Source: Phoronis ovalis (taxonomy: Eukaryota > Phoronida > Phoronidae). From it: a DNA stretch of 42,116 bases. The stretch is taken from the NCBI GenBank assembly GCA_028565635.1, contig JAOXYB010063611.1:1-42116 (forward strand), given 5' to 3'. The notes under the pieces were generated by a model that was given only the letters and a program-made list of their open reading frames with translations, had not been told where the DNA came from and ran no database searches. Position 1 is the first letter of the stretch, and the number at the start of each line of letters is the position of its first letter. Position numbers and translations under genes: made by a program. Below, one piece after another: positions 13,146 through 25,900 of the stretch.

Positions 13146-13348
13146 GCTATTTACATGCAATTAGCTGGCGTGGCGAAAATTAACTTAATGGATCCCACAA
13201 TTCACAGTGTTTTCTGAATGTTCAATTCTTGGGACCAATTCCACGATGGGCCTCGCGTATATCGAGATTTTCGGGACCCGGGTTGTGGGATTGATATGCG
13301 GGGTTGATATGATTCACTTCACCACGCCACCTGGCGCATGCAAATACC
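13146..13348. repeat. Imperfect inverted repeat, GC-richer than its surroundings (foldback element?)
   Basis: The left arm begins at 13146 (GCTATTTACATGC) and contains GGCGTGGCGAA and ATCCCACAA (13192-13200). The reverse complement of the right arm, ending at 13348, reads GGTATTTGCATGC and contains GGCGTGGTGAA and ATCCCACAA in the same order. Arms are about 55-70 bases with gaps and mismatches. The interior (about 13206-13278) is unusually CpG-rich for this window. This resembles a degraded non-autonomous DNA transposon or a foldback element. No transposase is present. An octamer ATGCAAAT is part of the right arm. Confidence 0.55.
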
Positions 13349-15077
13349 TCATTGGACTGCGTTTCACTCTTGGGAGGCACAACGTCTGCCGAACGTGATT
13401 ATTGTGGTCAGTTCACATCAGCTCCTGTAATCAATTAAGCAACAATACTATTTTAGTTTCAACCGTATCTTTAAGAACAAAACTGAATTCGGAATTAAAT
13501 AATGTCGCGACAGAAGTGTGAAATGATCTTAAGACTTTGTGGTCATGAGTTGCAAACAAGTTATCAATGTACGATGTAAAATATTTTTTGCAGTCAAAAT
13601 AGGAAAAATTAATGTGGAACCAAGAGAGAAAATATAGGTATCTTTTGAGGACTCTATAAAGACAAAATCACAAAAATTTAGGTTTCCAGTGCAAAGTCTT
13701 GACCTAAAGGTAAATACGGTCATGTTTGCCAAATTAATTTTGTTATGGCGTTTTGTGTATAATTAGACGCGTGGCGGTTTATATTTGCGGTTAATATGTG
13801 GAGACTTTACCATTTCGAAAGCCTTTGAGAAGCTTGTAGTAATAAAATTAATCATCTAAATTGATGGACATATGAAGAGTCACCCTGTGAAATATTATAT
13901 ACAAAATTATCTCTCAACTTTGATCTTAGGATTAAATTGGTACTGTTAAAGTGTATAGCTGTAAATAGGTACTGACACTATGATTAACATGGTATCAATT
14001 TCTACTATCTACTATCCTATAAACATCAAACACGATTGGTTTTGGTATATACTCAAAATTAATCTTTAAAATTTACATTAATTTTTTTTAAATTATTCAT
14101 AAGTATTACAAAATTTTATGTTTACCTTGTTTTTTTTATTTAGCAGTTCATATGTGACGTATGCAGGATATATGCTTTAGTCTTATCAGATAGCTACATT
14201 CATCCTCAGTTCCCAAGCCGTAAAGCCAGGAGATATCCTAAAAATTACCCCCTGAAGAATGGATACTTCATGTCTCGTAAATGTTTAATGCATTGTATTG
14301 GGATGGTTGTGTACACATGTTTGACACATTTTATAAAAAGAAAAACAAGTATGTTTTGAACTGTTGCTAACATAAGATCGATTATAAGGTGTTGTTTGAG
14401 TATATGAGGCCAACAGGATGATCAGAATTATTGTACTTTTAAGACTTTTAAAACTAAAATATATTTTCATACATTTATCTTGTTAAAGTTTCCAGGAAAC
14501 GATTAATTTTGCCATAAACGCTTTTTTGTTTCGTTTAAAGTGACTCAATAATTATTCTAGGAGCAATAATTAGATCGTAAGTTTGTAAACATATGAGTGT
14601 AACAATTTCCTCTTTATAAAAACAAGCGTACACATCTGAAGACGGTAAGGTTTATTCTATTATAAATCATCAAACCACAGAAAGGACTGCAAAGCTTAAA
14701 AAATGAGAAAATTATTTCAACACTTGAAAAGTAACACTAACTCTGCGTAGGGGTAATTAGTCCAAAACGCCTTCAATAAGAAGATTAATATATACTTGAA
14801 AACCAATGATGTCATGATTATGAAAAAAAGTCATCGTACTTTAATATGAAAACAGAAACGCAGAATGTAGCTTTTACCCCTAAACAGAAAATTAGTGGCT
14901 TTATGAAAATAGAAACTCGGGCGAAAACGGAGCCTAAAATTCATCGTCATTGTTAATATATGCAAACTAAAAATAAAAAACAGAAATGTTTAGTCTTGTT
15001 TAGTGCGGGAGTTACAATGAACACCCTTACAGCCTCGTGCACGGAGCGCTTGCACAGCGTAAGGTGTACTAAAATGT

Positions 15078-15109
15078 TGCCCAGTAACTGTAATGCCCAG
15101 TAACTGTAA
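15078..15109. repeat. Perfect 16-base tandem duplication
   Basis: TGCCCAGTAACTGTAA occurs twice with no gap (15078-15093 and 15094-15109). No coding role is supported. Confidence 0.9.
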
Positions 15110-18100
15110 TGCGTGACTCCATCGATTTCACCACAAGCGCACCACAAATCTAAAAGAGACTGTTTAACAACTGACAGCATTCTTGATAAGAATGTGTGAA
15201 AACATGAGGTTTTACACACTTTTAGACATCCACATATCGCCGATGAATTAACAACTTTAATTACCATTTCATCCCTGCATGGTATTTAATATCACCTTAT
15301 GTTTTATGTGTATATATTTATATATTATACACTTCTTAGGCGTGTCTCGTGTCTGTGGCAGACGTAACGAGGTTAATGCTTAATATCGACACCAAAGAGT
15401 TGTTGCAAGTCATTTGCGTTTAAAAAAAATTAAAATAACTACAAGCAAATGTTTCGCGATTTATTAGTATTATCAACTAGCCTTATATGAGTGCTGCATG
15501 CATATGCGTATTTTTTCCTTGTAGAATAGGTATTTCTATCTAACTCTCATTCACGACGCGCGCGTATAAGCTAAAATACAGATTTTAAACGAAAAGTAGT
15601 GTTATAGCATAAAAGTGTTTGAAGAAGATGTCTGTTATACGGCAATTATGTCCAGCAAACTTTCTTTGTACGATGATTAGCTACGGCCAACAAAAAAATT
15701 CAAGAACGTGCTCTGATGAATGTTGTTCTTGTATTGTAAACGCGCCAATGAAACCTAAAATATGCTAGTAGAAAGCCTGTGATAAGTATCTGCAATATCA
15801 TGGCAAGTGTTTGTCATATGATAACCGAATGATTTTGATCAAAATTACTGTCACTGTATCGCCGCCTCCGAACTTGTAACACAATATTTCATTTTTTTTT
15901 ATTTTCAAGTGCAAAGTAAGCGACGAGCACTTAGTGTTGAGGTATTTCCTGGTGATGGCAAAGGGAGATGGGGAGATTGTTTTTGGCACCAAAATGACAG
16001 CATAGTTGTCTACCTTCGCCGCCGACATCAAAACAAGAAAGTGTCTTCAGTATATCGCTCAAAGGTAACTTGATGTCAAAATAACAAGCTACCCAATTTC
16101 CTGACAATGTCAGTGATACCAAAAGACAAAGAAAAATTGCTCCTACAACTTTATTACGATTTCATCGCCAAATTTCGCTAGAGCATACAGAGGTTTGGAT
16201 GTTTGAATGATAAAAATGTTCTAAAACTTAAATTAACTTGACGTTGCTGTTTCTTATTTTTTACCTTATAATATTTTCATTGCAACACCTTCTCACTGAA
16301 ATAGAATAAATTAAACTGGAAATAATTATTTGAAGATAAAAAAATAAAGTTGATGAAATTTCAAGAAAACACCTGCAAGGGCGCAAAATAGCCTAAAAAT
16401 ATTTCTACAAAACAAAATGATTAGATGTTTTCACTTAAACTTCAATTTTCTTTATTGACGAATGGAATGTTGCTCCTAATGTTAAGGATGATTGTCCCAC
16501 ACGTTGTTGGCGACAACAAAAAACTAAAAACTTTAAATATTTTGGTGCCGGACAAGATGATCAAAAATGCATTCTTTCCAAAATATTTTGTACAGGAAAT
16601 TGCTAGCATTTGAAACAATCAAAAAATAAAGAAAAACATAACAGCAAAACAGGGATTTACTTTACTTAGTCACTGTTTATTTGATTTTTTTCAAAACTTT
16701 TATCTTTGAAGTGGGTTTTTAACACTGAGGTGTTGTTTGTGTTCTGTGGTCTGAATTTTGGACACGCTGAAAATGAAGCACTAGTTATTTAAAACAAATA
16801 ATAAACTGATGATATCTATATATGCTATCCCATAGTCACTTATGTTTAAAAGGGGCTATTCATATATATAACATCCATTGGCCAGATAATTAAGCAAGTG
16901 AGGTTACATATATGGCATTACATAATAAAAGTTTACTTAATAATTAAACAGTACTATTGGGTATGCAATCGATAAAAAATTAAATTATATGAAGTATATT
17001 CAAGTTGTTTATATACTAATTAGTATCCTAGTCCTACTCAAATATAGCGGGAAAACATAAAATAAACGGTCACGAAATTTATTTTCAATTAAACATTTTC
17101 TTTAATCATTTTATGCTATAAGGGCATAGGCGTAAATTTCAGAAATATCTAATTTTGTTTTAAAGCATAAATATACACTGAAAATATGATGTTGTGTGTT
17201 AAATAAGTATTTTTAAAAATAATTAATGATTTCTATTAAAAACTTAAACCAGTCCGTCGTGGATAAGTGTAACAGAAAAGCTTTATTACCGTTATTGTTT
17301 TACCCTAAATGTATAACGGGAAAATGTAGAACTAGGATATGTAATACGCTAGAGTTTTATATATCCGGGTGTAGGAGTAAAGCCCGGAACCCAGGGTCAA
17401 AACTTCAATACCTAAACATACACGTACTTGAAAAGCCATTACGAAACGGATATTTCAATTTGCCAAGTTTGATGTTACAACAATCTAGTCAAAAAGTTAC
17501 ATAGCTTGTTTAGAACTAGTTTGTTTGTTAGTGACTTGTTTTAAGTAAATGAACTGAGGATGTACACTTGGTTCAAATCAATTATGAAAACGGGTAGGAT
17601 GTGATAAATTACAAAATTTGTTACGAAAATACAGAAATCTGAACAAGAAGCCTGACTAGAATAATTATATAGTAAAGTAAACAAACATGTGGAAATACTG
17701 ACAATTTCATAGTTATAGCTATGTATTGAGAACAGGTTTTATAATGTTTCTTTACCTATAATAATGTAACGAAAAACGTTCTTATAAAAACAAAATTTGT
17801 TGGTGTAAAGGAAATTCTTTCATCTTTGAAAATACATTACATTTTTGTCTGTACAGTACGTCCAAATGACATTTCCCACATACATTACCAGGTGTTTGGC
17901 ATCATTTTAATTGTAATGATTCAAATAGTAATTAAACGTTTTAAACTGTTTATATTACAAATAAATTTATTGGTAGCTAGGCTTTAAAAATTTTTGTGGA
18001 CAGCCTTGAGACGTCACTGTAAACATTTCTAATTTCTTAAAATGCTTTGTGGTTGCAGTGCATACGCAACTACGGTGCTGTTAGACGGTAAATCTTTTGT

Positions 18101-18904
18101 ATATCGACGTTCCACTGTCGGAATTACATCACACATTTTAGGCGTTTAGTCTTCAAAGCATAAGTACAAAGTAATTATGTTAATTAAAGTTACATACAAA
18201 ATAAGCCGCATTTAAAGACGACCATGTTTCCAAAGCCGACACAGAAGACCACCAGTTACATACAAGTTGTGGGCAAATGTAGTCTACAGAAAACGCAATC
18301 TCAATCTGGGAGAAATCACTGATGACTTCTAAATTGTTAATTACTCTTATCGTTTGAAGTAACGTAGCATTTACTAAAAACTTGCCTGGGTAAAATTTAA
18401 CATAAATAGAGAAATAATCTTATACACAACAAATTGTATCATATTTTTTACAATCAAAATTGTACATTTCTAGAATTTCACTCCTTAAGTCCAAATGATT
18501 GAACAACAAAAAATTAGATTAAAAATGAATCTGATGAACGAGATTTATATTTTAATCAGAATTAAAATAACATTATCAAAATAAAAACTTAGTAATTTTA
18601 GACTAGTGCATTTTAATGGCAATACAGATTAAATTATGTGTAAAAATACTCTGAAATAAATTAGTTGATTCGTGATTAATTTAAAAAATGCATTTCTTTA
18701 AGCCTTTACAGCAAATAAAAACACTTTAGCCATCTATATGTACTTTATTATATTATGTTGGGACTTTCTCTCACCGTTGTAAATGTTATTTCCTCTTTGC
18801 ATTGGAATGTTTCGCATACAACGTATCACTGGAGCTATTAGAATGGATGACGTCAGCATTTTGAACCATCTGATGGCAGGTGTGAGGTGGTGTTCGAAAT
18901 TCAC

Positions 18905-19572
18905 TATTTATGAACCTGAATCCAGGGTTTGGATCGGTCTAAAATCTCCTTAATTCACACTTTCCACATAAAGTGATAAATTGAAACTGTTTTTTTTACA
19001 GGTATGAAGAAAGAATTAATTAGAATGGATAGTAATTGTTGTAAAATATGAAATACATATACGTACCGTTTTGTAGTCGTACTTTAATTGATAAGGTCTG
19101 GTATAACATTTAAGGGGATTTAAATCAATGTATTGAAACGCATTGAAAATCATTGTTAATCTATAATTTATAATTTCGCTACTGTTCCCTAGGGCTTTTT
19201 TTGTTTGAGATGTTACCGCCCTGACACTGTTTCTCTTTATTATGAACCTATACTGTGACCATTCTGAATCCAGGCTTGTCCAATATCCTCTTAATCCACA
19301 CACCCACAAGAAAAAGGCCGGGGGGAAATTGGACTTTTCACAGGTATAAAGAAATAATTGGTTAGAGTCCCGGTTAGAGTAGATAGTAATTGCCGTAGTA
19401 TATACATTTCTTCCAATATCTTGAAAAAAGTTACAATTATTCGTAAAATATGAACTGCATACATACTGTTTTGTGGCCGTACATTAATTGATAAAGTCTG
19501 GTACAATATTTTACGGGATTTAAATCAATGTGTTATTGATGCAGTGAAAATCTTGGTTAATCTTTATAATTG
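18905..19572. repeat. Diverged tandem duplication of about 0.3-0.4 kb
   Basis: The series of shared blocks in the first copy (from about 18905) recurs in the second (from about 19238). Blocks include TTATGAACCT, CTGAATCCAGG, ACAGGTAT.AAGAAA, GTAAAATATGAA, AATTGATAA.GTCTGGTA, GGGATTTAAATCAATGT and GTTAATCT. Spacing grows from about 342 to about 400 bases because the second copy has extra sequence near 19365-19440. Divergence is moderate, so the duplication is not recent. No coding potential is shared. Confidence 0.75.
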
Positions 19573-20276
19573 TTAGAAGCTGAAATAACAGGCTGGCACT
19601 CTGGGTCTTTTGTTTTCTTGTTTAAACCAAGGGATAAAATTAGAATTTTGTGGTAGTTTTCACATGCGAAGGGGGAGACCACCTTGGTACTACTCACACG
19701 CAACATGTTTGCTGTTCATGGACTTCACAAAGTCCCAGGCATAAATTATATGTTCATACAAAAATTATACAAAATTTTGTGGACATACTATGATTGCAAC
19801 GGAAATGTGTCATTAAAAATTTTTCCACATTTTTATTAAGTGCAAATAAATTATTTTATTCTACAGTAGACAGATAAAAAGATAACCTACACCTTTACAC
19901 TGAATTACTCTTGAATGAGTAGCTAAAAACTCACTTTCAAGTAATTATAACGTTATGGTCGTATCATGACTTCCTAATTAATAATATCCGTGTATACTAC
20001 CTTTATTTTTAATACACGGAGGGATTAAGCTCACGACAGTTTACAATACGTCAGATATCTCCATAAATAAAACACGATATGTGTCCGGATGACGTACCTC
20101 CCTATTTTTGATGACAATAATTAGGTCATAATTTTTTTCCGCATATAAGTAATATTTGTCATGCTTTCTAGTACGGCAATATAACAGGAGGACCGAAGTT
20201 GCATGATATAGGAAGTAATTTTTCATCATTACAATTAGCTATAGATTTCCGCAAATCTGTCATCTAATGTACGCAT

Positions 20277-20457
20277 TTATAATTACTACTGGTGAACATA
20301 TATTTTTAAATATATATGTTCACCAGTAGTAATTATAATATCAATTCGTAATTGGACAGTAATTTAATACAATTACTGCTGGTGAATATATATTTTTAAA
20401 TACATGTACACCAGTAGGAATTATAATATCAATTTTTAATTGGACTGTAATTTTTAA
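20277..20457. repeat. Tandemly duplicated foldback palindrome
   Basis: Positions 20277-20338 form a palindrome of about 62 bases with almost no loop; the arms contain AATTACTACTGGTGAACATA and its reverse complement. Exactly 90 bases further on, at 20371-20425, a second, more mutated palindrome has the same arms (ACTGCTGGTGAATATA ... ACACCAGTAGGAATTAT). Each is followed by the same spacer (CAATT..TAATTGGAC.GTAATTT). The whole is two copies of a 90-base unit. A MITE-like or foldback element with local duplication is the simplest reading. Confidence 0.85.
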
Positions 20458-22669
20458 AAAACAAACTTATTGCAAATTTATAGCATTCTCTACATTCATA
20501 TAATATTAGTAAGAGCAATAAGTTGCTAATTTTTTAAGTGACTTACTCATATTTCCTTATTTTCATCTTACAATTGCCGCCATTTCAAGCGTTTTACCAC
20601 GACAGCGGCAGGTAATATATGGGCCCATATGGATGCGTGGTTTCGGAACTTTACCACTACGAAGGTATATGAGGGTGTAACCAGCATTAGGCTAATACAA
20701 TGTAAAATAATTTATAATTTGCCTATAATAAAATGCTTTACAAATCCTAACTAACTTTGAAAAGAAATTTAATTGTTGCTGGATTGAACGATTTCAAAGG
20801 GAAAATCTGATATTGTTAATGCATTGAATGCCAAGGTAGCCTTCAAGTTCTCTCCGTCTTGATGGACCATGTGCGGCAGTAATTTATTAATTGCGCAACC
20901 GTGGACTACAGATCATGATATTACTTTGTAATTCCCACCCAGAGTTTCTAATATTTTTTTTGCGAAAAACTGCATACAGGAAAAAATTGAAATGAGGGGT
21001 CTACCTCGTTTTCTGTTTGCTGCAAGTTTTTTGTAGGATATTTGATCTTTTCTAAATTTATGCCTAAATTCGATTTTTTTTATCCATTATGAAACGAAAA
21101 GAGCAATCAATTGCTACACATTGTGAAGATGATGAAATCAGGTAAAATGCAATTACTGCTTTCTTTACTAACTATATATCTTCCATCATTCAATTTTTGC
21201 CCGTATAAAAGCTCGTTAACAAGTCCATCCAAATGTACAGTCAATGTATTGTACCGGTAACTGATACAGGACTAACTGACGGAAATTAGTCTGGCTTCAG
21301 ATTATTAATACTGCAATTATTAATGTCACTTTAGTTGTTAAGTAACAATTTTTTAATTTTCATTAGTACATGGTAAGTCATGTATAAAATATGAGACATG
21401 AAAACAAAATTTAGCTCGTACTAAACTCGCATATGTATGCAGATGTCTTATATCAATTACAAAACTGTGGCAAGAATTTTGGGGCCAAGACAAAGTGAAT
21501 AGATATTTATTTTATAGATGTTTCTGAAGATAAAATTGTATATCGCCACCCCACCCCGTAGAGGAGCAAGTAAGAATTTAAAAACAGCACATTTTCAGTT
21601 AAGTTAGTTTTAATTAGAATACTTTTTGCAATTTACGTAAAATATAATACAATGTCAGTATGATATGAATCCCATATAAGTACCAATGTTATAGGGATTC
21701 TATGTATAATAAAACACAGTTGCATTTCATTTTAAAGATTTAAATAGCTGTATTAAAACAAAAAGAAGACTGGCAAAGTTGATAAGGTCATACCAACTAA
21801 GAAAGCCCAGCAAACACCAAGCAGACTCATCTAATTATACAACAACTAATTAAGGACAATGTCAAATCAAGGTGAAGTTACAAAATAGCCAACAGTGACC
21901 ATAGGCCATTAAATATATGATCCCAGCAACCCTGGGAACTGAAAGGCCACATTCCAAATGTTGGCTGTAAGTTAACTAAAGGTCAAACAATTATTGATAA
22001 TGAATTGGACAAATCTCATTTAAAGGTATCATAGCAGAGTATTTTCTTATGAAAATTGCCAGCCATAATATGTCTCAAATATATGTATTTTATAAGTACA
22101 TTCTGAAGCAACTGTAGAAGTTGATATCAAACTGTAATAAGCTGCAGAGTACAAAATCCCAGTGAAATGCAATTTTTCACTAGTATATTACTATATAATA
22201 AAACTAAAGAAAACATTTTTGCCGATTTTTAAATACAGAGTTATCTATAATATTAAAATTCATGACAGCATGCAGTGTAACATGTGTTTTGTGGGCCATC
22301 ATCATTGCCATCTATTATATTTTTTAAGAATCAGTTAGCAAGTTTTTCAATGCTATCCTCTAACATCTGATGTGTAGACTATATGGCTGCTATTACAATA
22401 ATAAAGTGTTTGTCTACAATTAATTGTAACAAGGCTATGTTATGTTTATACATAAAGACCACATAAACACAGAAAAGGCAGAAATCAAATCTAGTTCACC
22501 ATGCTATAGCTATCATAAATAAAGAACAATATGTATGAAATACCAGCATGCTTATCTAAGAGAAAATCATAAAATGTGTGAATCTAATATCAGTTAAAAA
22601 CAAAATATTATAATACATCAATAATAATTTTCATGTAAGACTAAATGTTTCCACCACCTCTGTTGTATG

Positions 22670-22675
22670 TTTATT
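22670..22675 (-). terminator. Possible polyadenylation signal of the SR-protein gene
   Basis: TTTATT on the plus strand reads AATAAA on the minus strand, about 275 bases past the stop codon at 22949. A second AATAAA is at 21506-21511. Both sit in AT-rich DNA where the hexamer is common, so neither can be chosen from sequence alone. Confidence 0.25.
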
Positions 22676-22948
22676 GTTTCTAGATAGAAATAAACAAACT
22701 AGCAACAGAATAATATTAATATTCCAAATATCCATCATTGCTAAATAGAAAGGTATTTAGAACTGTCAATTCCAAAAGGTGAAAGTCACAAAGCAATAAT
22801 TAAGGTTGTAATAATTAGTGACCTTAGGAAAATGAAAAATATATAGAGGTCAACTGCTGGTCAAATCCAGCAGGATACTAAAGCTGATCTACAATACATC
22901 TGGTTCACAGCCTACAAATAATATAGTCTTCATCCATGCTTGTAATAT

Positions 22949-25900
22949 TTAATCATCTTTTGCTGGAGATTTGTCTGCTGGAGGGGATCTGCTTCGGCTA
23001 TAAAACAATAATAAATTTTTAACAATCTTTTTAATGGAAAAAACAGAATATAACTAGTATTTGTACCCATGGATATAGAAAAACTGGTTCATTCCAATAA
23101 AAGTACTATCTTATCCATTTGAAAGTGCTTAAAGACATGGTTGATTTATTAACTTTAAACTAATGTTGTTTTTAATATTCACAATTTATGGTGGTAATGG
23201 TTGCACTAAACAGATTACACCACACTACACATACAGACAATTTAATTAACAATTTAAGTGATACAGTAGCGCCACATATCAGTTAAAACACAAATCAGAA
23301 CAAACAATAAGCAATATGTATGCAGGGAGCTTATCATGCAAAACAATAGAACACTTACAATAGGTGTTGTCAATGTCCAATACTTATTCAACAAGCAAAT
23401 TATGCAGACTCAACAGGTCAAACATTCATAATTCATATATGAATTTCAAGTTACCTTCTCCACTAGGTGTCACTTCTAAGGCTTGTTGAACATTCAGAGG
23501 TCTTACCATTTGTATGGCAATAAAAATACATGTCCTAATTATACCAAACATTTGTAAGATGTCAGGATCCAATGACATCTACTACCAACTGTTTGGCATA
23601 GCAGTTTCTGAAAGTCTTGTCAGTAATGCAGTATGCCAACTTCTTGATCATACACAATACACACTACTTACCTCCTTGATACAGACTTTGATTTAACCCT
23701 GCTTGGAGACTTAGATCCTGACCTGCTTCTAGAGCGAGATGCACTTCTGTAACATAACACAACATGCCAAACATTAACCAAGCTGTAGCAATAGCACAAC
23801 AAAATTCAAGTAAATACCTAAAAGCACTTGAATAAACAAACAAACAGCAATTCTTAGGCCTTTCCTGAACTAACAACACTCTGCATGATCAACGACATAA
23901 AAGAATTCTGCAGGTTAACTATATTCCAGCTTCTTTAAAAAAACAGGAGCTGTGAATGTAAACAACTGACACAAAAACAAACAGACGTCACTAACACTGA
24001 CAATGCACTATAGTATACTGCAATTTCTGGAATTACTATGCTGGGAAATTTTGTTTTTGCTTATTGCAAGAAATGTTAAGAAATGATACGAGTTTAGTGG
24101 TATCAGTTACATTAATTTCCAACAAACAGACAAACGGAAAACATTTTACCACTGAAATTATGAAATTACAGGAAACCACTGGCATAAGCTGCGTAACATG
24201 CACATGCACATGCACAAACAAATATTGTACAGTTATACTAACCTCTTTTTGGCGACTGGTGAACGAGAACGTGAACGGCTGCGTGAATCAGATTTGGACC
24301 TGGAAACAAGAAGAAACATTTAATTAGCAAATTTTCACTTATTAATGTCCCATAATTTTGAAAAACTTGCTCTTTTTTAGCAATGATAACTTCAATATAA
24401 ATCTAATGCTAATCCATAATAGTTCTTTTAAAGTATATATTACATATTTCTATACCTATGCATCTATAGCACAGGTTTCCCCTTTTAGCCAGATTAGCAT
24501 TGTTACATCATAGTTGCAAGAACAGTCCCAAATGAATGCTGAGTTTACAAGGACGATAAATTACAGAATATAGTATACCATACAGATTGTATTATCAAAC
24601 GAAGCTGTCATATTGGCATAATTGTTTCTGTGTTACACATTTACCAGTGGAACTGGATAAATAACTTTAATGACAATATCAGTGCACAGTTAATTCAACA
24701 AGGTAACGTAAAAGAAACTGAACATTTTATAACAGGAATGTTAAACAACATATCCTATAATAAAAGTATGGTATGACATCATTTTTAGGTAAAGTAAAGG
24801 ATGTAAAGCTAAAATTTCGTGTTGTACTTAAGGCTGTCATAACACAACTTATTACAAGATAAAAATAGAATTGTACACACAGACCTTTTTAACTTTTTAC
24901 CATTGGAACCTGAACTTCGAGTAGATTTGTGAGTAGAGCTGAAGCAATTATATCAGCAGTTGAAAAAATAGTCAACAACGAAACCAGAAATATGGAGCTT
25001 ATTTTTGCAGGAAATTGACATTTTTTTTCCAATTTGAATCAATAGTATCTGATACAAATATTCTAGATGCATCTTTTATCCTAAACCTGAACAGACAATG
25101 TTTTAAATGAAATCGTGCTGCCTTGTAAACTTGCTGCCAAGTAATGAGCATAGTTTTTCAATTTTAATTTTGAAAACAGACAGAATAATTTTAGCCTGTA
25201 GCAAAATAATAGGGGTTGATATGATAGTATCTTATTTCCCTGGTTTATTCAATCCCTGTGGCTTTGAATAAAGACACTGAAGTTGTAACAGAGTACTCCA
25301 CATTAGTAGGAGTTTGTTTGAGCATGTTGGAACTGCTAGCCACCTGCAATATTTTTTTTGTTAAATTCAGATTGCTTAGCCCCCGGAACTTTTACACTCC
25401 ATTGCAAGTTTTCCAAGTGTATATCATGTATACATTTAGCATGCTTACCGTGAACGGGAACGCCTGCTCCGTGACTTTGATCTGCTTCTACGTGACCTAG
25501 ACCTTGAGCGTGATCTGGAACAAGCAAAAGAAGTTACAATCGTAGTCTCAAGAATGAATGCAAACATCCTTAAAATATTCATCAGTCTTGCTGATTTTCT
25601 CAAAGACAAATCTGCTCATCATTAGGAAAATCAACACAGATCCAATTATTCTGGTTAATACTAACTCAACAGAACACATAACAAAATACTAACATTGTAG
25701 TGTACCTGACTCTCCATGTCTCATCCGAAGCTGTACAGGTCTTTCAGTGAAATTGCATAAGCAAAAATTCTATACTTACTGTTAAATACAAGTCATTGAC
25801 AATACACAAGGTAGAGATTATTTACCTAGGCTTTATTCAGTCATAGCATATGTGTTCTATGAAAACTATTGGTACACGTACGATGCGTCTCGATTTTAAT

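Larger units (their letters stand above)
10736..22948. other. Gene-poor intergenic stretch
   Basis: No exon set with a recognisable protein and matching splice sites was found on either strand. Open frames of 60-104 codons (for example near 14.95-15.27 kb minus, 15.8-16.1 kb minus and 17.2-17.5 kb plus) show no known domain and no consistent codon pattern. The right end, from about 21.5 kb or 22.7 kb, probably holds the 3' UTR of the SR-protein gene. Local repeat structures are listed separately. Confidence 0.5.

Noticed and set aside
13330-13360. Octamer ATGCAAAT plus ATTGG as a histone-type promoter
   Set aside because: The octamer lies within the right arm of the inverted repeat, and no histone or other coding frame follows on either strand.
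14953-15267. Minus-strand 104-codon open frame, Cys- and Leu-rich
   Set aside because: Contains the 16-base tandem duplication, shows no known domain, and has no linked exons.
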